A program made the position numbers and the translations under genes. A model generated the notes under the pieces. It was not told where the DNA came from, searched no databases, and worked only from the letters and a program-made list of their open reading frames with translations. Shown in pieces: positions 16,591 to 24,693 of a stretch of DNA of 35,500 bases; position 1 is the stretch's first letter, and each line of letters starts with the position of its first letter. The DNA lies in NCBI GenBank assembly GCA_017512745.1, contig JAFWEV010000012.1:1-35500 (forward strand), written 5' to 3'. Source of the DNA: Oscillospiraceae bacterium. GTDB taxonomy: Bacteria; Bacillota; Clostridia; Oscillospirales; Ruminococcaceae.

Positions 16591-18066
16591 ATGCAAAACA
16601 TACCTGAAGTAAAACTCGGCATCATTGCCGTATCGCGCGACTGTTTCCCGATAGGCCTCTCTATAGCCCGCAGGGAAGCAATAAAGGCAGCATATAAGGG
16701 TGAACTGTATGAGTGCCCTGTCACCGTTGAGAACGAAAAAGATATGCTCAAAGCTGTTAAGGATGTCTATGCTGCGGGATGCAATGCACTTGTAGTTTTC
16801 CTCGGAAACTTCGGACCTGAGACACCTGAAACTCTTATAGCAAAGTATTTTGACGGACCGTGCATGTTCGTCGCGGCTGCGGAAGGCGACGGAGATCTCA
16901 TAAACGGCAGAGGCGACGCATACTGCGGAATGCTCAACTGCTCCTACAATCTCGGAATGAGACACCTGAAGGGTTATATTCCGGAGTATCCGGTGGGAAC
17001 AGCAGAAGATATTGCTAAGATGATATGTGACTTCGTACCTGTGGCACGTGCGATCATCGGCGTAAAGAATCTAAAGATCATCACATTCGGACCGCGCCCG
17101 CAGGACTTCTTCGCCTGCAACGCGCCGATAAAAGGTCTGTATGAATTGGGCGTCGAAATAGAGGAGAACTCCGAACTGGATCTGCTTGTCAGCTACAAAG
17201 CACATGCGGGCGACATGAGGATCAAGGAAGTCTGCGAAGATATGGCTAAAGAGATGGGTGAGGGCAAGTATTATCCTGAGCTCCTCGAACGCATGGCTCA
17301 GTTTGAACTGACCCTTCTCGACTGGGCGGAGGCTCACAAGGGTGCGAGAAGATATGTCGCCTTTGCGGACAAGTGCTGGCCGGCATTCCCTGAACAGTTC
17401 GGATTTGAACCGTGTTACGTCAACTCAAGGCTTGCCTCCAGAGGTATTCCTGTGAGTTGTGAAGTGGATATCTACGGAGCTCTCTCCGAATATATCGGAG
17501 CATGTGTATCCGAGGATGCGGTCACACTGCTGGATATCAACAACTCAGTCCCCGCAAAGATGTGGGAAGAGCAGATCAAGGGCAAATTTGATTATGTCCT
17601 GACGGATACATTCATGGGATTCCACTGCGGAAATACTCCGAGCTGCAAGATGTGCGCAGACAGAGCGGTGAAATACCAGCTTATCCAGCACAGACTTCTT
17701 GAGCCGGAAGGATCGGAGCCTGATTTCACCAGAGGTACTCTTGAGGGCGACATAGCTCCGGGAGACATCACGTTCTACAGACTGCAGTGCGACAGTGAGG
17801 GCAATCTTCGCTCGTATATAGCAGAGGGCGAAGTGCTGCCTGTTGCGACGACCAGCTTCGGAGGTATCGGGGTATTCGCTATTCATGAGATGGGCAGATT
17901 CTACCGTCATGTGCTTATCCAGAAGCGTTATCCGCATCACGGAGCAGTTGCTTTCGGACATCACGGAAAAGCACTCTTTGAAGTGTTCAAATTCCTCGGA
18001 GTGGCAGATATTGCCTACAACCAGCCGAAGAGTCTCCCGTATCCGACCGAGAACCCTTGGGGCTGA
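16591..18066 (+). CDS. L-fucose/L-arabinose isomerase-family sugar isomerase
   Basis: A 491-residue protein with FucI/AraA-type architecture. The metal site can be placed: Glu291 in SCEVDIYGA and Asp315 in VTLLDINNS are 24 residues apart, the same spacing as Glu337/Asp361 of E. coli FucI, and the C-terminal YPHHGAVAFGHHGKALFE segment holds candidate His ligands. The N-terminal LGIIAVSRDCFPIGLS and ALVVFLGNFGPETPE regions also fit the family. It interconverts an aldose and a ketose; the exact sugar is unknown. AAGGAGG precedes the ATG. It is shorter than FucI (about 590 residues). Xylulokinase is upstream. Confidence 0.8.
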   Translation: MQNIPEVKLGIIAVSRDCFPIGLSIARREAIKAAYKGELYECPVTVENEKDMLKAVKDVYAAGCNALVVFLGNFGPETPETLIAKYFDGPCMFVAAAEGDGDLINGRGDAYCGMLNCSYNLGMRHLKGYIPEYPVGTAEDIAKMICDFVPVARAIIGVKNLKIITFGPRPQDFFACNAPIKGLYELGVEIEENSELDLLVSYKAHAGDMRIKEVCEDMAKEMGEGKYYPELLERMAQFELTLLDWAEAHKGARRYVAFADKCWPAFPEQFGFEPCYVNSRLASRGIPVSCEVDIYGALSEYIGACVSEDAVTLLDINNSVPAKMWEEQIKGKFDYVLTDTFMGFHCGNTPSCKMCADRAVKYQLIQHRLLEPEGSEPDFTRGTLEGDIAPGDITFYRLQCDSEGNLRSYIAEGEVLPVATTSFGGIGVFAIHEMGRFYRHVLIQKRYPHHGAVAFGHHGKALFEVFKFLGVADIAYNQPKSLPYPTENPWG

Positions 18067-18086
18067 GAGTCGTAAAACCCATAACG

Positions 18087-18127
18087 AAAAAACTCCCGGG
18101 ACTGCTTTGATAGGCATCCCGGGAGTT
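18087..18127 (-). terminator. Terminator between convergent genes
   Basis: An 11-base-pair perfect stem (AACTCCCGGGA at 18091-18101 with 18117-18127). On the minus strand it is followed by six T residues, so it mainly ends the amidohydrolase gene; it may also act on the isomerase transcript. Confidence 0.8.
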
Positions 18128-18143
18128 CTCGTCTGCTGATAAA

Positions 18144-19745
18144 TCAGAATGTGACTTTTCCGTCCATAATGGTCATGACCGGTTTGATATTGCGGATATC
18201 CATAGGATCGATCGTGAATATATCTCTGTCGAGAACAGTGAGATCAGCCAGGTATCCGGGCTTGATACGTCCTTTCCTGTCTTCCATGAACTGCGCATAT
18301 GCGCTGCCGTAGGTGTAGCAGTCAACGGCATCTTCCACAGAGATCTTTTCTTCGGGGAAGTATCCGCCCTCGGGGAATCCGTGCTTGTCGCAGCGTGTGA
18401 CTGCGCTGTAGATGCACGGGAAGGGGTTAAGATCTTCTACAGGAGAGTCTGTTCCGAAACTCTGGATCTGGCCGAGGCGCAGATAAGAGCCGTATGCATT
18501 GGACGTGCTTGCAAGCTCGGGGGTGATCCTTGTCTCAAGAGCGTGCATGTCACTGTCGAGGAAGATGGGCTGTTCCATCGGGATTATCTCGTCTTTGACG
18601 ATCCTTTCGATCATTGGCATATCCGTGAGCTGGCAGTGAATGATGCCGTTTCTGTGCGGATTGTGGCCGTCGTGCATGATCTTCTCATATCTCTCAATGA
18701 GACTCTGGACCGCACCATCGCCTATGCAGTGGCATACTACCTGAAGTCCGTTCTCATCGGCAAGTTTGCAGTATGCGTCAAGTTCTTCGTCGGAGTGAAC
18801 GGAAAGACCAATGTTTCCCGGATCGTCGAGGTACTCCTCGCGCAGGAGTGCGGATCTTCCTCCGATGGAACCGTCTTTGAAGAGCTTGAGCGGACCGGCG
18901 GAGAATATGTCATCATATCTCGGATCGTTTCTCTCGCCCTCGAGATAAGATTTGAATTCGTCGATGGATTCGAATGAATTCTGGGAGTGATATCTGACAA
19001 TGAGTTCGCCTGCATCATGGTAATCATGAATTATTTTGTACATGATCTCAGCGGAATATACCGTTCCGGGATCATTGCTCTGAACGCTGGTGATGCCGAC
19101 TGAAGCGGCGTATTTCATCGTGTTCTTGAATTCCTTCACGACTTCTTCGAGGGAAGGCTCGGGAACGATATCCTTGAGAAGTTTTGAAGCGTTGTCGGAG
19201 AACTGGCCGTTTGGCGTACCGTCGCTGAATTTTCCTATGAGACCGCCGTCGACCTGAGGAGTGTTCTCATCGATACCTGCCAGTTCAAGAGCTTTTGAGT
19301 TGAACACGACCATGTGTCCGCATGCTCTGTTGAAGGATATCGGTATATCCGTGCTGATCTTGTCGAGATCGTATCTTGTGAGGTCTCTCTGTTCGCCCTC
19401 TATAAAGTCGACTACATTCCATCCCATTCCGCGCAGACCCTTTGCATCCGGATGAGCAGCAAGGAAATCCTTTCCTCTCTGAATGACGTCGTCAACGGAT
19501 TTTGAGCCCATGATCTGAACATAGAGCATGTTCTGCGCGACCATGAAGATATGGCAGTGGGAGTCATTGATTCCCGGAATCACTGTTTTGCCTTCACAGT
19601 CTATGATTTTGGCATCAGGATAGTGTGCGAGGACTTCTGCATCGGTACCGACTTCGGCAAATCTGTTGCCGTCGATCGCGCATGCTTCCGCGAAAACGCC
19701 TTTTTCGACATATATCTTTGCGTTGTGGAGTACGGTTACACTCAT
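18144..19745 (-). CDS. YtcJ-like amidohydrolase (amidohydrolase 3 family)
   Basis: A 533-residue metal-dependent hydrolase. It shows the N-terminal beta-sandwich, then PGINDSHCHI (H-x-H metal motif), KLFKDGSIGGRSALL, VVCHCIGDGAVQSLIERYE, IIHCQLTDMP and FGTDSPVEDLNPF (metal-binding Asp), and ends with DLTVLDRDIF. YtcJ relatives are cytosolic deacylases/amidases of unsettled substrate. AAAGGA precedes the ATG at 19745. An extended -10 promoter lies at 19780-19788. It is separated from the MATE gene by a terminator and its own promoter, so it is probably a single-gene unit. Confidence 0.88.
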   Translation of the reverse strand: MSVTVLHNAKIYVEKGVFAEACAIDGNRFAEVGTDAEVLAHYPDAKIIDCEGKTVIPGINDSHCHIFMVAQNMLYVQIMGSKSVDDVIQRGKDFLAAHPDAKGLRGMGWNVVDFIEGEQRDLTRYDLDKISTDIPISFNRACGHMVVFNSKALELAGIDENTPQVDGGLIGKFSDGTPNGQFSDNASKLLKDIVPEPSLEEVVKEFKNTMKYAASVGITSVQSNDPGTVYSAEIMYKIIHDYHDAGELIVRYHSQNSFESIDEFKSYLEGERNDPRYDDIFSAGPLKLFKDGSIGGRSALLREEYLDDPGNIGLSVHSDEELDAYCKLADENGLQVVCHCIGDGAVQSLIERYEKIMHDGHNPHRNGIIHCQLTDMPMIERIVKDEIIPMEQPIFLDSDMHALETRITPELASTSNAYGSYLRLGQIQSFGTDSPVEDLNPFPCIYSAVTRCDKHGFPEGGYFPEEKISVEDAVDCYTYGSAYAQFMEDRKGRIKPGYLADLTVLDRDIFTIDPMDIRNIKPVMTIMDGKVTF

Positions 19746-19779
19746 TGGTATAATTTCCTTTCATTATTTGATCTGTGTA

Positions 19780-19788
19780 ATTATAGCA
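19780..19788 (-). promoter_or_regulatory. Extended -10 promoter of the amidohydrolase gene
   Basis: On the minus strand TGC then TATAAT (19785-19780), 35 bases before the start codon. The -35 is not recognisable. Confidence 0.6.
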
Positions 19789-19824
19789 TGAAATATACAC
19801 TGAGATGAATATTCATACAAAATC

Positions 19825-19850
19825 AAAACGGCAGCCATGGCTGCCGTTTT
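19825..19850 (-). terminator. Palindromic terminator of the MATE gene
   Basis: A 26-base perfect palindrome (AAAACGGCAGC, CATG loop, GCTGCCGTTTT) just after the MATE stop on the minus strand, followed by T-rich sequence. Confidence 0.8.
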
Positions 19851-19854
19851 ATGA

Positions 19855-21267
19855 TCATTCCAGATAATCCGATTCTTTGAGGAATTCCTTGTTGATCTTC
19901 TTTTTCCATTTCCCCGTGCGGAATACGATGATCGTGATGATAAGTCCGGCGACCCATGCGCAGAGAAGGGAGAGGAAAACCATCTTCTCCTGAGTCAGTA
20001 CGGGCAGTCCCCATTTTTTCGTGAGATATACCATTGTATATGCGATCGGGATCCTGAAGACTATCGTGGTGCTGAAGCCTATCCACATGGGCGTAAGCGT
20101 ATCTCCGGCGCCTCTCATGACGCCCTGGAGGACCTGCGATGCGGCCATGGCGATGTATCCTGCGGCGATGATATACATCATGCTCATTGATATACGTATA
20201 AGCTCCTGCTCGGGAGTGAACAAACGCATAAGGTACGGTCCGAAAAGAAGAACCAGGGGAGTGAGGACCAGAGCCGTGGAGACGGACATGATGAGACCCT
20301 GTTTTGTGCCCTCCTTGAGCCGGTCAAGCCTGCCGGCACCGATATTCTGTCCGGCGTATGTGCCCATTGCCTGACCGAAGCTGAAGTTCGGGAGCATCGC
20401 GTATCCATCGACCCTCATGACCATGACGTTGGCAGCAACAAACATCTCGTCGCCGAAGCTGTTGATAAGTCTCTGAACGACCATCATTGCCAGGGAGAAA
20501 ATAGCCTGGGAGATCCCGGAGGGAAGACCAAGCTGTATGATCCTCTTGGTGAATTCTCCGTTAATTTTCAGATCAGCCTTTTTGAGAGTGAAGACATCCT
20601 TGAGTTTCAGGATCTTTCTCATGCAAAGTATCGCAGAAATGAACTGTGCGATTATCGTGGCAAGCGCAACACCTGCAACGCCCATTTTGTCGACAAATGC
20701 GAGATCCAGGAAGATATTGATCACTGAAGTGATCATAAGAAAGAGAAGAGCGGAGAAAGAATCCCCAAGGCCTCTCAGGATCCCGGCAAAGATGTTGTAG
20801 AAAAAGAATCCCGCAATACCGATGAAGAAGATGTTGAGATAGGCTCTGCAGCCGTCAAACATGGACGGCAGAGTGCCGAGCGCTCTGAGCATCGGCCCTG
20901 TGATTAGAGGTCCGATGATCATAATGACGATACTGGCAATACCGGTGATGGTAATGCAGTTGCCTATAGTGGTACTGAGACTCTCCTTATCCTTGGCCCC
21001 GAAATACTGGGAGACCAGGATACCTGCTCCGGTAGCTATACCGACAAACAGCGCTAGGAGAAGATTGAGAACAGGAGATGCATTTCCTACCGATGCCAGT
21101 GCAGTATATCCCCAGCGGCTGTTCCCGACGACAACCGCGTCCACCGTGTTGTAGAGCTGCTGCGCGAAGTTTCCGATAAGGAGAGGGAATGCAAATTCTG
21201 CTATGCGTTTCCAGGGCGTACCCTGACTCATGTTGCGCGGAGTAAACAGATCTTTAAACTTGCCCAT
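19855..21267 (-). CDS. MATE family multidrug/toxin efflux transporter
   Basis: A ~470-residue integral membrane protein with 12 predicted membrane segments in two MatE halves. FAFPLLIGNFAQQLYNTVDAVVVG at the start, ASPVLNLLLALFVGIATGAGILVSQYFGA, GILRGLGDS in the first half and VLQGVMRGAGDTLTPM in the second half are typical. Members export cationic drugs or metabolites using Na+ or H+. I use the ATG at 21267; a TTG at 21288 in frame would add seven residues and an AAAGG sequence lies next to it, so the start is not certain. The two nucleoside hydrolase genes precede it on the same strand. Confidence 0.9.
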   Translation of the reverse strand: MGKFKDLFTPRNMSQGTPWKRIAEFAFPLLIGNFAQQLYNTVDAVVVGNSRWGYTALASVGNASPVLNLLLALFVGIATGAGILVSQYFGAKDKESLSTTIGNCITITGIASIVIMIIGPLITGPMLRALGTLPSMFDGCRAYLNIFFIGIAGFFFYNIFAGILRGLGDSFSALLFLMITSVINIFLDLAFVDKMGVAGVALATIIAQFISAILCMRKILKLKDVFTLKKADLKINGEFTKRIIQLGLPSGISQAIFSLAMMVVQRLINSFGDEMFVAANVMVMRVDGYAMLPNFSFGQAMGTYAGQNIGAGRLDRLKEGTKQGLIMSVSTALVLTPLVLLFGPYLMRLFTPEQELIRISMSMMYIIAAGYIAMAASQVLQGVMRGAGDTLTPMWIGFSTTIVFRIPIAYTMVYLTKKWGLPVLTQEKMVFLSLLCAWVAGLIITIIVFRTGKWKKKINKEFLKESDYLE

Positions 21268-21339
21268 ATTGTATTCATTACCTTTCAATTACCCAACTAT
21301 ACATATATAGCAGAATTTGAAAGAATTCACAATAAGAAA

Positions 21340-21362
21340 TCCGCCGGCTGAAGACCGGCGGA
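21340..21362 (-). terminator. Terminator of the nucleoside hydrolase pair
   Basis: Stem TCCGCCGG/CCGGCGGA (8 bp, loop of seven) directly after the stop of the gene ending at 21382, with TTTCTT following on the minus strand. Confidence 0.7.
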
Positions 21363-21381
21363 ATATGAAATGCATATGTGA

Positions 21382-22323
21382 TTATTTGACTTTGAGAGTC
21401 CTCTTTATGTAGTCCTTGTACTCTTTGGCTTTGAGTTTACTGCAGACGTAAGCGTTGGGCTCCTTGCCGGAGAATCTGTATTTGTCGACTATGAATGCTC
21501 CGTATCCGGGACCGTTGGTGACATCCATCTCGCAGTAGTACTTGTCGCATTCCTCGATGCACTCGGGGTAGAGAGCTGCAGCCATGGCAGCGGGATCCGC
21601 CATATCAAGGCATTCATATCCGAAACGTCCGACATTCATTTCCATGAGGACTTTATTGCAGTCTATCACGAATTTTCCGAGTTCGCTTCCGTTTCTTATT
21701 TCGGCGATGTCATCTGGATCGAGCATGGCGTCGTCCAGGCAGGCATCCCATCCGACGAAGAGAAGCGGCACGCCGAAATCGAGCACGATCTTGGCGGCTT
21801 CGGCATCCTGCCAGATGTTGAACTCCGCAAGGGGAGTGACGTTTCCGACTCCGAGTCCCGCGGTGCCCATTATGGAAATGCGCCTGACCTTTCTCATCGT
21901 CTCGGGAGCCATGAGCATCTCGAGGGCGATATTGGTGAGAGGCCCTAAGGCCACTATCTCTATTTCCTGATCACCGTGCTGTTCGAGTGTCTCGAGTGTC
22001 TTGTATATACCGTTTTCGGGACGCTTTTTAAGACGTGTCGGAACGAGACCGATATCTCCCATTCCGTCTTCACCGTGGGTATCCGCGGCGAATACCGCCG
22101 GTACGAGGAGAGGCTTCTGAGCGCCGACATATACCGGAGGTTCATACGACTCCGTCTTCTCGATCGTGGTGAGAGTATTTATGGCAGCCTGTTCGGCGTT
22201 TACGTTGCCGCACACCGTTGAGAACATCAGGATCTCGTAATTCGGATCGTTGAGAGCCATTGCAATTGCCATTGCGTCATCCGAACCGCAGTCGGTATCG
22301 ATTATGAGTTTTCTCTTATCCAT
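21382..22323 (-). CDS. Nucleoside hydrolase (inosine-uridine preferring family), copy 2
   Basis: A 313-residue enzyme that splits nucleosides into base and ribose. IIDTDCGSDDAMAIAMAL is the calcium-binding D-x-D-x-G-x-D-D motif, with Cys in the usual Pro place; VALGPLTNIAL and EFNIWQDAEAAKIVLDFGVPLLFVGWD complete the core. Where many family members have HDP, this one has DMADPAAMAAALYPE, so the Ca-binding Asp is kept but the catalytic-region His is replaced by Ala. The two copies are close paralogues; this one follows the first by 15 bases with GGAGGAG ahead of its ATG. Confidence 0.88.
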   Translation of the reverse strand: MDKRKLIIDTDCGSDDAMAIAMALNDPNYEILMFSTVCGNVNAEQAAINTLTTIEKTESYEPPVYVGAQKPLLVPAVFAADTHGEDGMGDIGLVPTRLKKRPENGIYKTLETLEQHGDQEIEIVALGPLTNIALEMLMAPETMRKVRRISIMGTAGLGVGNVTPLAEFNIWQDAEAAKIVLDFGVPLLFVGWDACLDDAMLDPDDIAEIRNGSELGKFVIDCNKVLMEMNVGRFGYECLDMADPAAMAAALYPECIEECDKYYCEMDVTNGPGYGAFIVDKYRFSGKEPNAYVCSKLKAKEYKDYIKRTLKVK

Positions 22324-22338
22324 AATTGCTCCTCCTGA

Positions 22339-23289
22339 TCATTTGCCGCTGAGCGTTCTGAAAACATATTCTTTGTAGACGTCTGCCTTCAGTTTGCTGC
22401 ATATGCATGCGTTGGGTTTGTTGGGTGAGAAGTGGAATTTATCGACTATGAGGCTGCCATGGGACGGACCGTGGGAAATGTCCATCTGGCAGTAGAAGTC
22501 CTCGGCTTCCTCGATGCATTCCGGATATATGGCGGCGGCCATCGCGGCGGGGTCCGCCATATCGAAACAGGGGCGGCCGAAACGCTTTGAATCGGCTTCA
22601 ATGAGGAATCTGTTTATGTCAACGGAGAATTTTCCGAGCGGTCCCGCGGCAGAGAGTCTGTCGAGTTCGTCTTTTTCAAGCATTGCATCACCGAGGCATG
22701 CGTCCCATCCGACAAACATGAGCGGAACACCGAATTCAAGGACTATCTTGGCCGCTTCGGCATCATGCCATATATTGGCTTCGGCTACAGGGCTGACATT
22801 GCCTGTTCCAAGTCCTGCAGAACCCATGATGCTGATCCTTTTCACTCTCTTCATCGCTTCGGGGTCATATCTCATGGCGACGGCGATATTCGTCAGAGGT
22901 CCGAGAGTCACTATTTCGATCGTGTTCTCGGGATTTTCGCGGAGACATTCGCACATTTTGAAAATGGCGTTGCCTTCGCTGACTTTGAGACGCTTCGGAA
23001 GAAGACCGAGATCTCCCATCCCGTCCTCGCCGTGCACCTTGATCCGTCCGGGCTTGGGGGAGAAATCAAGGGGACCCATGAGCATGTTTTCACAGCCGAT
23101 ATATACCGGGAACTCATAGCTCTTCGACCATTCGATGGTGGTTAGGCAGTTGATGGCTGCCTGCTGGACAGGTACGTTTCCGGCGCATATCGTTGCCATA
23201 AGGATATTGACGTTGGGGTCGTTCAAGGCCATTGCAATGGCAACCGCATCATCCGATCCGCAGTCTGTATCGACAATAATGTTGACCAT
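22339..23289 (-). CDS. Nucleoside hydrolase, copy 1
   Basis: A ~316-residue paralogue of the following gene. It has NIIVDTDCGSDDAVAIAMAL, TLGPLTNIAVAM, ANIWHDAEAAKIVLEFGVPLMFVGWD and FDMADPAAMAAAIYPE, again with Cys in the metal motif and AD in place of HD. I set the start at the ATG at 23289 because GGAGG lies five bases before it; an in-frame ATG at 23301 would put that site in the coding sequence. A promoter lies upstream at 23340-23368. Both products are presumably cytosolic nucleosidases of salvage; substrate unknown. Confidence 0.88.
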   Translation of the reverse strand: MVNIIVDTDCGSDDAVAIAMALNDPNVNILMATICAGNVPVQQAAINCLTTIEWSKSYEFPVYIGCENMLMGPLDFSPKPGRIKVHGEDGMGDLGLLPKRLKVSEGNAIFKMCECLRENPENTIEIVTLGPLTNIAVAMRYDPEAMKRVKRISIMGSAGLGTGNVSPVAEANIWHDAEAAKIVLEFGVPLMFVGWDACLGDAMLEKDELDRLSAAGPLGKFSVDINRFLIEADSKRFGRPCFDMADPAAMAAAIYPECIEEAEDFYCQMDISHGPSHGSLIVDKFHFSPNKPNACICSKLKADVYKEYVFRTLSGK

Positions 23290-23339
23290 GTTATCCTCCA
23301 TTATTTTTAATTATGTGTTAATATATTTCCTTAGAATCA

Positions 23340-23368
23340 ATCATATAATTTGATAGCTTAAAAGTAAA
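23340..23368 (-). promoter_or_regulatory. Promoter of the nucleoside hydrolase pair
   Basis: On the minus strand TTTACT (23368-23363), 17 bases, then TATGAT (23345-23340). A TATAAT on the plus strand at 23344-23349 overlaps it and may serve the divergent M16 genes, but lacks a -35. Confidence 0.55.
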
Positions 23369-23412
23369 GGTTGGCGGGGGACGGCTGCGCCCGCGTCTGC
23401 AAGAGGTGTACA

Positions 23413-24693
23413 TTGGCAAAAGACAGGCTGACGAGGGAAGAGATAGCCCCCGGAGTTTTTTATTCGTATATAGACGGAAATTACAGGAGAAATAAGCTGC
23501 TGATATCGCTCCGCACTCCCATGAACAGGGACACGGTGACCGCAACGGCTCTTATTCCGTATCTTCTGGACAGAGGCACTGCGTCCGTTCCGGACAAGAC
23601 AAAGCTGAAGAGAAAGCTGGATATGCTCTACGGTGCAGATCTGCAGACATACTCCTCTTCGCAGGACGGACTGCGCATGGTCAATGCTTATATCGCAGGT
23701 GCGGACGAGACGCTTCTCGGCGCAGGGAGATCGCTCTCGGAGAAAAGGATGAGGCTTCTGTATGAAGCTCTCTATGATCCCTATCTCATGAACGACGCTT
23801 TTCCCGCAAAACACATCGACACGGAGAAAGAAGTGCTGAGGGAGAGGATACTCTCCGAGATAGACGACAAGAGACTGTTCTGCCTGAGAAGCGCCCTGAA
23901 GCTCTTCTACGGAGACGATATAAGGGGCATTCCCAATACGGGATACATAGAGGATCTTGAAAAACTCGGACACGATGAGTTCAGATCAATATGGAAAGAT
24001 TATCTGGAAAACAGCACTGTCGAGATACTCAACGTATCCGGAAACGGGGAGAGTCTGAAACGGAAGTTTGCCGAGATGTATTCGTGGAAAAAAGCGGCTC
24101 CGTTCAGAAAAGAGGATTTCGGACCTATCGTTATACCCGAAGTCAGAAGAGAGACCAAAAGAGTCGATGCCGAACAGGACAAGATCATCATGATATATAC
24201 CGCGGGCAGGACCTTTTCCGAGAGAGAAAAGGCCGCGCTCAGGGTATTCAGCGCGGTCTTCGGAGGAATCACCACGTCAAGATTGTTCCTGAATGTCAGG
24301 GAACGAGACCATCTGTGCTACTATTGCTCGAGCTCTCCGTTCGTGGCTTCGGCTTCGCTTCTCATCGATTCCGGAGTTGCAAGAAAGAACCACAAAAAGA
24401 TCGAAGAGGCAGTGGCGGAAGAACTGGACCTGCTGATCTCCGAAGGGATCGGGGACGAAGAATTCATGTTCTCAAAACTTGCGCTAACCAATGCGTACAA
24501 GAGCATAAGGGACAGCGCTGACAGCATATCTTCATGGTATCTCGGAACAATCCTGAGAAAGGGATATGTGTCGGAACCGGAGGAAGATCTTGCTCTCATG
24601 GAGAGCATAACAAAGGAAGACGTCCTTGAGATAGCTTCATCCATGAAACTCGCGGTCGTGGAGAGAGTGACAGGGGAGGCGGAAAATGCGTAA
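23413..24693 (+). CDS. M16 family protein, YmfF-like (non-catalytic partner)
   Basis: A ~426-residue member of the pitrilysin/M16 fold. The HxxEH zinc motif expected near the N-terminus is absent (the corresponding stretch reads LIPYLLDRGTAS), so it is probably inactive and pairs with the next protein, like other M16 heterodimers. In Bacillus the ymfF/ymfH pair has been linked to EF-P modification; that function is inferred. I chose the TTG at 23413 because AGAGGTG at 23402-23408 lies just before it; a TTG at 23371 in frame has no spacing for a ribosome site. The stop overlaps the start of the next gene (ATGCGTAA). Confidence 0.82.
   Translation: MAKDRLTREEIAPGVFYSYIDGNYRRNKLLISLRTPMNRDTVTATALIPYLLDRGTASVPDKTKLKRKLDMLYGADLQTYSSSQDGLRMVNAYIAGADETLLGAGRSLSEKRMRLLYEALYDPYLMNDAFPAKHIDTEKEVLRERILSEIDDKRLFCLRSALKLFYGDDIRGIPNTGYIEDLEKLGHDEFRSIWKDYLENSTVEILNVSGNGESLKRKFAEMYSWKKAAPFRKEDFGPIVIPEVRRETKRVDAEQDKIIMIYTAGRTFSEREKAALRVFSAVFGGITTSRLFLNVRERDHLCYYCSSSPFVASASLLIDSGVARKNHKKIEEAVAEELDLLISEGIGDEEFMFSKLALTNAYKSIRDSADSISSWYLGTILRKGYVSEPEEDLALMESITKEDVLEIASSMKLAVVERVTGEAENA

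Noticed and set aside
18381..18977. 198-codon plus-strand ORF opposite the amidohydrolase
   Set aside because: The amidohydrolase motifs on the minus strand are complete; this frame is a mirror reading.
19825..19850. 26-base palindrome as a possible operator or dif-like site
   Set aside because: It stands just after a stop codon with T-rich sequence following, so terminator is the simpler reading.
22514..23119. 201-codon plus-strand ORF opposite a nucleoside hydrolase
   Set aside because: The other strand encodes a clear nucleoside hydrolase; this frame lacks a ribosome site and known features.
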